Below, piece by piece: positions 46,624-57,180 of a stretch of DNA of 64,000 nucleotides. The stretch lies in the NCBI GenBank assembly GCA_038277395.1, contig CM076189.1:84309421-84373420 (forward strand), given 5' to 3'. The notes below the pieces were generated by a model. That model saw only the letters and a list, made by a program, of their open reading frames with translations, searched no databases and was not told where the DNA came from. The position numbers were made by a program, and so were the translations under genes. Origin of the DNA: Dryocosmus kuriphilus (Eukaryota > Arthropoda > Insecta > Hymenoptera > Cynipidae). Positions within the stretch are counted from its first letter, which is position 1. Every line of letters begins with the position of its first letter.

Positions 46624-46629
46624 CCTACG

Positions 46630-48101
46630 TAGGAGAGCACAGAGAAGAAGAGGGAAACTGAGTTCCGCGTTAGCTTCGGAACTCTATTTGGCGGCTAGAA
46701 AACAGCTAAAGAAGGCTATTAAAATTAGCAAGACCAAATGTTGGGTCGCCCTTTGTAAGGAAATTGATCGGGATACCTGGGGGCTCGGTTACAGTATAGT
46801 GACCAAAAGGATCACTGGACAAGCACCGGAAGCACCACGCGATCCAGTGGCAATGAAGAACATTGTAGATACGCTTTTCCCGCAATGTAAGGAAAGAGTG
46901 TCCCCAGGCGCCACGGTCCAGCAGGAGGATATCCCAGCCTTTAACATCGACGAGCTTCGTGCTGCTGCCGGCACGTTGGGAAATCGCAAAGCACCGGGGC
47001 CTGATGGAATACCCGCTGAGGTTCTTAAAATCATTGTGAAAGAGAGACCACTTTTGCTGCTGAACATCTACAACGCATGCCTGGCAGCCGGTGTCTTTGT
47101 CAGGAGCTGGAAGGTGCAGAGGCTAGTCTTGCTGGATAAGGGGAAGGGTCCGCCCATAACCCCGTCATCTTTTAGACCGCTCTGTATGCTCGACAACCTC
47201 GGCAAACTATACGAACGAGAAGCTGCTCAGAGAGAGACTTCGGGTAGCCATCGACAAATCTGGTGGGCTGTCGAAGAGCCAACATGGCTTTCGCGTCGGA
47301 TACTCGACAGTCGGGGCCATACTCGAAGTGGTGGGAACGGCGCGTAACGCATGGAGAGGGAATCACAGAACACGGGATGCCAGCGTCTTGATCACCCTGG
47401 ATGTTCGAAATGCTTTTAACACAGCAAGGTGGGAGGACATCTTGGATGCACTCGAGTACCGGTTTCAAGTGCCGGCCTATCTACGGAGAGTACTGAATGA
47501 CTACCTCAATAATAGAGAGCTTGTCTACGAAACGACGGAAGGACAAAAACGCAGGATAGTCACGGCGGGAGTGGCCCAAGGCTCAGCACTCGGTCCAGAT
47601 CTATGGAATGTCATGTACGATGGAGTACTACGCATTGAGCTGCCGGGGTGGGCCAAAATAGTCGGATTTGCTGACGATATCGCTGTTGTTATCAGAGCTG
47701 CAGACAATGAGCAAGCCCAGTGGAGGGCTAGCCACGTGATTGGCCTAATAAAAAGCTGGCTGGACAAACGTGGACTGGAGTTGGCTGCTAGCAAAACTGA
47801 GATAGTCGTTCTGTCAAGACAGAAGCGCTTCGATCCGCGACTGCAGATTAGTGTGGCTGGAGAGGCGGTCTCAGCAAAGGAAACCCTAAAATATTTAGGA
47901 GTGACAATCGACAGGAAACTGTCGTATTGGCCACAAATCAAGGAGGCTGCTGAGAAAGCGACCAGAGTGACATCGGCTCTATCAAGACTCATGCCCAACG
48001 TCAACGGGCCTAAAGCCAGCAAAAGGACGTACGCGTCGTCAAAAGAAACTGCAGATGCACGATGCACTGTAGGGATCCTGGAGCTCGAGAATCGAGCCTA
48101 A
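46630..48101 (+). pseudogene. R1-clade ORF2: reverse transcriptase domain
   Basis: It resumes in the frame of the upstream part once the transposon and one target copy are removed (RRRAQRR.., SELYLAARKQLKKAIKISK). LGNRKAPGPDGIPAEVLK and PSSFRPLCMLDNLGKLYE are RT motifs 0-2. A frameshift follows near 47215. The next frame has GFRVGYSTVGAI, LDVRNAFNTARW (first catalytic Asp), GVAQGSALGPDLWNVMYD and GFADDIAVVI (47667-47678, catalytic box intact), then LKYLGVTIDRKL. It loses homology after PNVNGPKASKR, so the C-terminal zinc finger is missing. Confidence 0.9.
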
Positions 48102-48110
48102 TTTGCACTG

Positions 48111-48384
48111 AAGATGGTGACGCCGAAAATTAAGCAGACATGCTAGAGGTATTAGGTAAAGGGTGTGGGTGGGACCATCAAAGAGAGTAATAGAGTAGTT
48201 GGGGACAACTGTTTACTAGATGTCTAGTTACGGACACTAGTCACCATTACTAGACGGATCGGTTAGATTTACTACACAACTTACTAAAAATTTAGCAAGC
48301 CGTACGAAGCATCTGTCTTAAATTTACTAAACGCGTGTGACTAGATTCTTCGAGTTGGCCTAACTAAACCCTTTTCTCCGTGGC
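48111..48384. repeat. Right arm of the outer TIR element
   Basis: Contains several ctagatgtctagttac / cattactagacgg motifs related to those at 39425-39500 and ends with the inverted terminus ttggcctaactaaac..ctccgtg. Confidence 0.5.
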
Positions 48385-48888
48385 AACATAAATTCTTTCT
48401 AAAAATCAAGAATTCATATTTTCCGCCAAAATATGCAAGATACGAAAAAAATCATAATATATAAAGTTGTTCACCTCAAAAAGTTCTACAAATTTACATT
48501 CAATCATTTTCTCGGAAAGACCCATTATTTTTGAGTTATTAGTGAAATACGGTATTAAATACAAACTAATCCACTTTTCACTAAAATTATGCAAGGAACG
48601 AAAAAAATGATAATAAATAAAGTTGTTCACCTTACAAAGATCTACAAATTTGCCTCAAACTATTTTTTGATCCAGCGCATAGTTTATTCATGAAACGTAC
48701 AAGAGTTGTTTTAATGAAAAATACTTCACTATAAAGTCAATAAAAAAGTTAGTAAAAGTCACTAAAAAATCTGCCCGCTACTCAGGCACATTCTCATCAC
48801 GTTTCTCATGCTTACCAGTCGATTAAAGAATAACAAAAACGTGAATTTCTTAATTTTTCTCAAAGTCTGGCTGAACAATTCAATTTTT

Positions 48889-49705
48889 ACATTCTCATCA
48901 CGGAAGGTATTAGATTTCTGTAAAGTTTGACCCCCCCACCCATTTTTCATCAGACATCCACTTTTTGAGACCCCATGAGTCAGAAAAAAACGGTTTTGAC
49001 GACGATGTCTGTCTGTCTGTTGTCTTCGTTGTCGTCGTTGTCGTTATCGTTGTCGTTGTCGTTGTCGTTTCCTGTGGTCGCGATAACTTTCGAAGGACTA
49101 ATCGGATTGGATTCTGCTTTGGCACACTTCTTCATGGTGCGAAAAGAAAGGACGAGTTCGTTCACCAGCGGTTTTTTACAAGTAGCTCTAGTTTTATCCA
49201 TGCAATATAAATCCTTTCTAAAAATCAGGAATTTAAATTTTCCGCCAAAATATGCAAGATGCGAAGAAAATCATAATATACAAAGTTGTTCACCTCAAAA
49301 AGTTCTAAAAATTTGCTTTCAATCATTTTTTCGGAAAGACCCATTATTTTTGAGTTATTAGTGAAATACGTTATTAAATACAAACTAATCCACTTTTCAC
49401 CAAAAATATGCGAGATAAGAAAAAAATGATAATAAATAAAGTTGTTCACCTTACAAGGATCTACCTTTCTTGAAACTATTTTTTGATCCAGCGCATAGTT
49501 TATTCTTGAAACGTATAAGAGTTGTTTTAATCAAAAATACTTTAGTATAAAGTCAGTAAAAAAGTTAGTAAGGGTCATTAAAAAATCTGCCCACTACTTA
49601 GGCACATTCTCATCACGTTTCTCACGCCTATCAGTCGATTAAAGTATAAAATAAAACGTGAATTTCTCAATTTTTCTGAAAGTCTGGCTGAATAATGCAA
49701 TTTTC
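48889..49705 (+). repeat. Family H tandem array, unit 3
   Basis: 817 bp, uninterrupted. ACATTCTCATC start, short C-run (48929-48935), (GTCGTT)n block 49018-49070, gtggtcgcgataactttcg, ttttatccatgcaatataaatcc (the empty-site reference for the 39.4-48.4 kb insertion), two paragraphs, ctgcccactacttaggcacattctcatcacg reverse hairpin module and the joint. Confidence 0.8.
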
Positions 49706-50630
49706 ACATTCTCATCAGAGAAGGTATTAGATTTATGTAAAATTTGACCCCACCAGTTTCCATCAAATCTCCAGGATTGAGACACCCTGAGTGAGAAAAA
49801 ACGGTTTTTACGACGGAGTCTGTCTGTCTGTTGTTGTCGTTGTAATGTTTTGTCGCGATAACTTTCGAAAGACTCATAGGATTGGATTGTGCTTTGGCAC
49901 ACTTCTTTCAGGCGTAAAAAAAAAGAGTGAGTTCGTTAACCAGCGGTTTTTGACCACCGGTTATGATTTTATCCATCAAAAACTGTTTTCAGAAAAACAA
50001 GAAATCGATCTTCCGGCTAAACTATGTAAGATACAAAAAAATAGTCAAACTGAAAATTGTTCATCTAAAAAAAAATCAAGAAACTTTGTTTTAACTATTT
50101 TTTGATAAAAAGCACGGTTTCTGTTTTAATCGAGAAAACTTGATTAAAAATAAAAAATTCAAATTTCCCGCCAAACTATACAAGATGCGAAAAAAATGAT
50201 AATAGGCAAGGTTTTTTACCTCAAAGAGATCTACAAATTCGCTCCTTATTGTTTTTTGAACAGACGAGAAGTTTTTGAGTTATTCGTGAAATATATTATG
50301 AAATATAAAGAAGACCACTTTTCAGCAAAGCTATGCAAGATATGAGGAAATATTAACAAGCCGAATTGTTTACATTGGAAAGAGCTACAAAATTTATTAA
50401 TAAGACTCATCGTTTTACTTTTAAGAATCGAAATCCTGCATTTTGAAAATTTGGAAAATCACAAAAAAACTTTACCAATATACAATGTGTTTTATAAAAA
50501 TTTAATTATCGAGGTTTATACGATCCAGAAACATCGAGAGCGTAGCGCGAGTGCCAACAGAAGCGCGGCTTAGGCGCGCTCATACTTCGCGCGAAGCGCG
50601 TGAGGAGAATGTGCCCGCCAAGCGGGCAGA
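49706..50630 (+). repeat. Family H tandem array, unit 4 (terminal unit with forward GC-rich tail)
   Basis: Starts ACATTCTCATC and has a shortened GTCGTT block. Its paragraphs resemble copies 1 and 4 rather than units 1-3. It ends with gagagcgtagcgcgag, cttcgcgcgaagcgcg and the forward hairpin GCCCGCcaaGCGGGC before an eight-T run. Confidence 0.78.
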
Positions 50631-50726
50631 TTTTTTTTATATAGTTTTGGAAATTATTCCAAAATAATCGAAAACCATTCACCTTCTTTAGAATTTTTTT
50701 TCATTTAAATTATGAAGTACATTTTT
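50631..50726. repeat. AT-rich modular repeat fragment
   Basis: tatagttttggaaattattcc..tcatttaaattatgaagtac is a standard module (compare 19190-19250 and 25375-25460). It is the left flank of the next insertion. Confidence 0.65.
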
Positions 50727-51124
50727 ACATTCTCATTCATGAGAGTGTAAATTAATCGTCCAAATTTTCAATCTCTGTTTTTTAACGGATCTTTGCGTTT
50801 CGGCAGACAGAAAATCCAAAACTATTGAAGGATTTTTCCTATCAAGTCAACCTTTGACATGCTTTTCAAGGATCTCAAAATGAAGTTTAAGTTCTTTAAC
50901 GAGATATTTTCAACAAAAATAAAACAATTTAGAGCATTTTCAAAATTTGAAAAAAAATTTGTTTTCAAGTTTCAGAAATGTTTGTGAACGTTTCTCACAG
51001 ATGGGTGAAATACTTGCAAATTATCCTAATGAAATTTTTGATTTCCATACAAATTGGAAAAGTTATATACTTTCGAAGTTTTTGAAAATTTTCAAAAAAC
51101 AAAAGAAAACCTTTTTTTCTAATA

Positions 51125-52520
51125 TATCAGGAAATTTCATGGGTGTAATTTCGAATAGGTGAACCCTCCGATTTCGTTGAAACCACGTATGCTTACGTAT
51201 TTTGATGTGCTGATTACGAAAATCATAGTAAAAATTGGCGACTAGGCGATTTTCATGGTGAAAACTATAAAAAAAAAACGACATAAAAATCAAGTTTTTT
51301 GCATTTATCTCAGTAAATACGCACAATTTAAAAAAATATATTTAAAAAAAAAGGTTTAGCTGGTATAAAAATACATCTTTTTTGTAGAACACACTTTTTG
51401 CCTAAAATCATTATTTTTCGAGAAAAAGAGGATTGCATTGGAAAAACAAGAAAAAGATTAAGAAAGTTACGGAAATGCCTTCGGTCACGCTTTTTGCCAA
51501 TTTTGTCAAAACTTCTTATATTTATGTAATTTAACGCGCTGATTACGAATGTGATAATGAAAATTGTCGACAAAGCGATTTTCATTGGGAAAACCATAAA
51601 AACACCATAAAAATTGCGTTTCTTGCGTTTATCTAAACCAATACGCACAATCTAGAAAAATGCTTTAAACAAAAGTCATAGCTAGCATGAAAATACGTCT
51701 TTTTTGTCATATACAGTTTTTGTCTAAAACCGTTATTTTTTGAGAAAAAGAGAATTGCGTTGGAAAAACAAGAAAAAGATGAAGAAAGTTACGGAAATGC
51801 ATTCGGTCACGATCATCAACCTTTGCAAGGGGGGGGGGGGGGGGGGGGGGGGGGGGTACACATTCACTGACTAGTTACGAAAATACGTTCAATCACGATC
51901 GTTCCCCTTTCGCGGGGGGGGGGGGGGGGGGGGGCGACTTCGAATACACTGACCAGTTACAAAAATACGTTCAATCTAGATCGTTCCCCTTTCCGGGGGG
52001 GGGGGGGGGGGGGGGCTTCGCATACGTTAACTAAATACGAAAATACGTTCAATCACGATCGTTCCCCTTTCCAAGGTTACTGGGGGGCTATTTTCATTAT
52101 CATATTCATAATCAGCGCGTCAAATTACATAAATATAAGAAGTTTTAACAAAATTGGAAAAAAAGCGTTACCGAAAGCATTTCCGTAACTTTCTTAATCT
52201 TTTTCTTGTTTTTCTAATGCAAAAGCCTCTTTTCCTCGAAAAATAATGATTCTAGGCAAAAAGTGTATTTGAAAAAAAAAATGTATTTTTATACTAGCTA
52301 AAACTTTTATTTAGAACATTTTTTGAACTTCTGCGTATTTACTGAAACAAACGCAAAAAACGTGATTTTTATGGCGTTTTTTATGGTTTTCACCATGAAA
52401 ATCGCCTAGTCGCCAATGTTCGCTATGATTTTCGTAATCGGCGCATCAAAATACGTAAGGGTACGTGATTTAAATGAAATCAGAGGGTTGACCTATTCGG
52501 AACTTTATCCAATTTCATTA
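51125..52520. repeat. Large inverted repeat with a direct duplication and central poly-G minisatellite
   Basis: The left arm (about 51140-51500) is partly duplicated directly at 51530-51810. Both match the reverse complement of 52090-52510, with landmarks gaaagttacggaaatgc..ttcggtcacg, tttttcgagaaaaagagg, gattacgaatgtgataatgaaa. Between the arms, three units of about 80 bp (acgttcaatcacgatcgttc) carry G-runs. Confidence 0.85.
51829..52020 (+). repeat. Three poly-G tracts in a ~75-80 bp minisatellite
   Basis: Uninterrupted G-runs at about 51829-51856, 51915-51934 and 51995-52014, separated by ctgactagttacgaaaatac and cgttcaatcacgatcgttcc. A fourth unit (52029-52090) has lost the G-run and reads ccaaggttactgggggg. 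Run lengths in an assembly may be inexact. Confidence 0.85.
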
Positions 52521-55500
52521 AATGTTTTCAGTAGATATCAAATATGTTTTAAAAATATCACAGTTAAGTTTTTTGATTAGAACAAATTTATAAAAGCTAA
52601 AGCCTTTTCAAAATTTGAAACAAAATTTTATATGAGTTTTTGACATTTTTATTCAAGTTCTTGGTACATGACAAAAAGAAATAAAAATAACTGATTTCAT
52701 GATAAATTAAGACGTTTCAAGTGACATTTTTAATAACTATTTAATATATTTGAAGATTATCCCCACGAAATTTTTCAATAAAAACAAAATTCAAGAAGTT
52801 TTATTATTTTCTAAAGAAAACATTTTATAAACATTATATTGAAAAACGTACCTAATTCTTATATGCTGTTCAATTTTGTCTACATCGTTTTATTGTACAC
52901 ACATAATTTACTCTATAACCTAATTATTGAGCGCGAAGCGCGAATGTCGCAGTCAGGATGTAATCGTCAAAGCCGCAGGTGTTTTGAAAAACTTTCTCAT
53001 AAACAAATTTTAACAAAAATTTCAGATCCAATTTATTACTGTAATTCCTGTTTAAATCACAGTTTTCGATTTAAGTTACAATACTTATGATACTTTAAAA
53101 AATTCATTTGAAATGACGCATTAAGCGTACGAAAGGGAGCGTTTTCATTTTAATAAAAAAAAAACATACCAATTTCTCATATTCGATTTCAGTTTGTCTG
53201 CATGTCTTTATTTTTCAAGAGCAATCGTCTGTCTAACCTACGTGCTGAGCGCGAGGCGCGATTATTTTAATGAGAATGTAATCGTCAAGGCCGTAGGTGC
53301 TTCAAAAACCTTCTTCAAGTTAAATTGAAAAAATATGTTCAATTTCATTTTATGATTGTAGTTCATGAAGGCTTTGAATCACAGTTTTCGATTTAATTTA
53401 ATATTTATACAGACATATAATTTTAAAAAATGGTTAAACAATCGCGGTAGGGTGCTACTGGGAGCAACTGTCATCTAAAAAAACGCCGGCTCCCAGTAAA
53501 ACCGCGGTAAATCACACCTATGGCAACGTCTTACGGCCATGAGATATTTTAATTATGTGTTTTAAAAGATTAGGACAAAAATTAAAAAAATTACTAAATC
53601 ACACTGATCAATGGTTTGATCTTTAATTTAAAATCTTGTACGATGTATAAACACCGAGCGCATAGCGCGCCCAGCGCGCGATGAGAATGTGTGCGCAAAG
53701 AGGGCCCACTTTTTCTACAAAATTACCATTTTTTAGAAACTCTTCTCGAATCCTTCCCAAACTGTTTTAAAAATTATTCCAACGTAAATGGAAATTAATA
53801 ATTTTCTCGGACCTTCTTCCGTTTCATTTTTAACTTTAATTTTTCGACAAAAGTGGAATTTTCTCCAAATTTTTGTCGAATTTTTCTTCTACGCTTTTTC
53901 AAATTTTCCCAGCAAAATTGAAAGTTATTCGCTTGTTTGAAATTTTTTTACATTACAATAATTGTAAAATATACTTTTTCTATATAATTGCAAATTTATA
54001 CGAATTTTTGTCCATTTTTTTCTTACAATTTTGGAAATTATTCCAGGAAAATGGAAATTTCTTGTTCATTTCTTCTTAAATTTTCCGATTCAAATTATGA
54101 AACAGAATTTTCCTACAAAGTTGCAATTTATCACCCATTTTGTCCAATTTTTGATATAATATTTTTAAAATTATATCAGCAAAACAGAAATTTATTAATT
54201 TTCTTGGTTTTAAATTACGAAATATTAATTTTTTGATGATATTGGCCATATTCATTAGTTAAGGAATTTCGGTAGGTCTAGGAATATTAAATTTTTGTAA
54301 GGGATTCCAAAGAAACTAAAATAATTTAAGTGACTCCTTATAATTTTAAAGGGGTTTTAAAATTTTTTTTTTAAATTCTAAATATTACAAGAGGAATTTA
54401 AGCTTTCTGAATTTCTAAAAGCTTCTAAAAAAGAGCTCACCACTTTTTCTAGCTTTTTTAGTCTTTTATTGATTTCAAAGCATAACGTTAGTCGAACTAA
54501 AATTGATTACTTTAATAAATTTTAAAAATTCTAAATTTCTTCCGAAGGAGCTTCAAATTTAAAAATTTTAATTTTGTTGAATCGAATTAAATTGTTTTCA
54601 TTTAACCCAATAAAAAATATTCTACAACACTTTCTAAGCTTCTAAACTTCCAAGTTTCAAAAAATTTCTTCCAAAAAGTTAACAATTCTTTGCTAAATTT
54701 CTAATTCTTATGTTTAGTTAGAACGACTATATTGGGTAATTTATTTATTTATTCATTCATTTAATCTAAATATAAAACTTCGAAAATTTTCATTTAATCT
54801 AAGTATAAACCTTCGAAAATTTGGTAAAATTTCCCTCTTTCTGAACCTTTAAATTTCTAAATTGTGTTAATTTATCTGAGTAGAAAACATTGTCCAAAAC
54901 TACCAAGATTTTCAAATCCAAATTTCTAAAAATTTACAGGTTTCTTATAAAAAAATATTAAAATTTATAGACATTTTATTATTTTCGTATCAAAGACTAG
55001 TCGGATTAAATATGATTCTTTAATAGATAAGAAACAAAAGAAAACGCTTTTATATAGTTAGCCTGATTAAATTTTGTCAACTTATGTAAACAAGAAACAT
55101 AAAAGAATTTTTTTAAATTGTTTAAATATATAAATATATAAAAGTTCTACATTTCTTTTAAGAAACATTATTCCTTTTCGAAATAATTTGTTTATTTAGC
55201 TTGTCCGATTAAGATTTGGTTATTTTGACTAAATAAAATAGAAATTTCTATATTCCGAAAAATTTTTTAATTAGCTCTAAAAAGTTTAGAAAGTTTTATT
55301 TTTATCTTTTAGCTGACCTGTTTAAATTTGGTTTCCAAATTTCTTCTAAAAAATTTTAAAAATTTAAGAACAATTTTCTATGTTTTTTATTCAGTTCAAA
55401 CCGAACATTAGTTAGATTTTTAGATAATAATTTAACCAGATAATCTTACAAAATCTTCTAGTTTTCTAAATTGCAAACTTTTTTCCGGAAGGAATTAATT

Positions 55501-56689
55501 TTCTTTTTAAAATCCCTTAATTTTTAGTCTAATTCAATTTATCATTTGAATAGATAAAGAAAATAAGAATTTTTCTTAGAAAGTGCGAATAAATTCTCTT
55601 ATTTTGGTTTCTTTTAACTTTTCATTTAAATCAAAAAGACACGTTAGTCTTATAAAATTTAATTAATTTAATAATTTTAATAGCTTAGAAAGATTTGTCT
55701 TTCATTTAGTTATTCTGATTAGCTTTCGTTAATTTAATTAGATAAAATTTTTGTGTAATTCACTTGCATATAAAAAAAAGAGAATTTAAGAGATGTTTTA
55801 AATAAATTTTTTTTTAGTGTCTTAGTTTTTATTCATAAAACAGAAACTTAAAATGTAAGGAAAATGCTTTTAGCTTTTGTTTTTACCGAGTTTATCATAC
55901 AATCTTTAACAAACATGGTGAACTTTAATAATTCTGTTTTAATGAAGGTTCTGTTTTTAATATGACTATCAGATACAAAAAATTGTGAAATCCGAGAAAA
56001 ACGATCTCCGTTCTTTAAATCTATTTTTCTGAAAAATAAATAAAGAGTCATTTTTAGGTGAAGGTAATAAAAGACGGTATATATAGCAGCCATTTATCAA
56101 GATACGCCATTTCTGAAAAAAAAAAAATACTTTTCGGTATATTATCAACGTGTACTTTAAAAAAAAATGAAGATTTATCCTAAGATTATATTTCTTACAT
56201 TTGTGTGTTTCGCTGATTTAAAATGTAAGTTCACAATATTACTATACTTATTATTTATAACAAATATTACACAAATACATTCTCAAACATGTTTACATAA
56301 AAGCTTTCATTTTAAATTATTCATTCTTAAATGTGATTATCCAAATTTTCCATATGGCACTAGAAAAAGAGTTAAGAGAGTATTATAAAATTTTTAACGC
56401 TTCAACATTAAATTGTGTAATTTAAATAATAAATACTGTAACAAAGTCATTGCAGTACCTTGAAAAATTAAAGCGGAATTATAAGCCTAAAGTAATTGAA
56501 AATCTGCAAACCAGAAACAATTATAATGTTTGTGTCTTTTAAATATTTAGTTACATGTAATCTACTAGAATTCACTACTTTTATCTTAAATTCTGTTGAT
56601 TTCTAATTAACTTTCTTTCTCTTTTTTAATTCCCTTCGAGGCGCATAAATTATCGCGAGTTTAATTTCACCCAATTTTTAGTTTACCGG

Positions 56690-57180
56690 AATGACATTTG
56701 GCCTAATCTTTATTTCCCTGTATTTCATGTGTCGCAGTTTTCATTTTTCAGAATTACATTTGAAACAATTTTTTTTCGAAATTCTATATTTTTATAATTT
56801 TTATTTTACCGAATTACCGTTTGCCAAAGTGTTCATTTTTACTAAATATTATTTCATATAATCTTTGTTTTTCTGAATATCCATTTGGTACCATTTTTAT
56901 TTTTCCGAATACCTATATTTCATAATTTTTATTTTACGCAATTACAATTTGTCGTAGTCTTCATTTTTTCGAATTATAATTTGAAATGGTTTCAATTTTT
57001 CCGAATTTCTATGTGGCATAATTTCTATTTTGCAGAATTATCATTTGACATTATTTTTACTTTTCGGAGATTTTTATGGAATAATTCTTATTTCATCGAA
57101 TTGCCATTTTCCGTAGTGTTCATTTTTCCAAATTATCGTTTTACGTAATTATACCGAATTATGATTTATCATAATTTGTA
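56690..57180. repeat. CCGAATT array (block 5, first)
   Basis: Same ~32 bp unit types as the array at 35650-36690, about 15 units, and followed by the same tatagtttctacaaaatt junction seen at 18905 and 36690. Confidence 0.8.

Larger units (their letters stand above)
41923..46629 (-). mobile_element. DNA transposon with ~0.5 kb TIRs and 6 bp target duplication, superfamily not identified
   Basis: CCTACG at 41923-41928 and 46624-46629 flank an element of 4695 bp. Its ends GGTGATTCTTTTACAA and GGACATTCTTTTACAA (reverse strand) begin inverted repeats that continue to about 42440 and 46115. They include gaccgac-cacatttttgatt and the GC-rich cacgcaccggcgcgcgggt block. Excising the element plus one duplication restores the R1 ORF2 frame exactly, which confirms the ends. 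It carries a minus-strand two-exon transposase-like gene. A 5 bp reading (CTACG) is also possible. Confidence 0.88.
39531..48110 (+). mobile_element. R1-clade non-LTR retrotransposon (ORF1 + ORF2), interrupted and 3' truncated
   Basis: It has a 5' UTR (39531-39688), a Gag-like ORF1 with three zinc knuckles, and an ORF2 with R1-type endonuclease and RT. The two ORFs overlap at TAATG, the stop-restart arrangement known from R1-clade elements such as SART1. ORF2 ends abruptly near 48060, soon after the RT thumb, without the usual C-terminal domain. Boundaries are approximate. Confidence 0.85.
39378..48384. mobile_element. TIR-bounded insertion enclosing an R1-clade LINE
   Basis: The left end CACGGAGAAG..GGTTTAGTTAGGCCAAC and the reverse complement of the right end (CACGGAGAAA..GGGTTTAGTTAGGCCAAC) are near-identical inverted repeats of about 28 bp. 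Beyond these, both arms are enriched in the short motif gtctagtt/ctagac (39425-39500 and 48205-48260). Non-LTR elements have no TIRs, so I read the outer part (about 39378-39530 and 48110-48384) as a small TIR transposon into which the LINE inserted. The target site is inferred from 49190-49205. No clear target duplication is visible. Confidence 0.55.
38059..48888 (+). repeat. Family H tandem array, unit 2, split by a solo LTR and a large TIR-bounded insertion
   Basis: The three pieces are 38059-38212, 39250-39377 and 48385-48888. Joined, they give a unit of about 780 bp matching unit 3 in order: C-run, GTCGTT block, gtggtcgcgataattttcg, ggttttatcta|gcaacataaattctttc, paragraphs, reverse hairpin module, joint. 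Confidence 0.8.
50727..53709 (+). mobile_element. H-related 3 kb element with an inverted-repeat core and poly-G tracts
   Basis: Starts ACATTCTCATtcATGAGAGTGT (itself a short palindrome) after TTTTT. It ends cgcgcgatgagaatgtgtgc plus ggcccac before TTTTT at 53710. The flanks aattatgaagtac | ttttt | ctacaaaatt join into the module seen unbroken at 19233-19260 and 25453-25480, so the element inserted inside a T-run. GC-rich islands gagcgcgaagcgcgaatgtcg (52929), gagcgcgaggcgcg (53249) and accgagcgcatagcgcgc (53654) tie it to family H. No protein. Confidence 0.65.
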
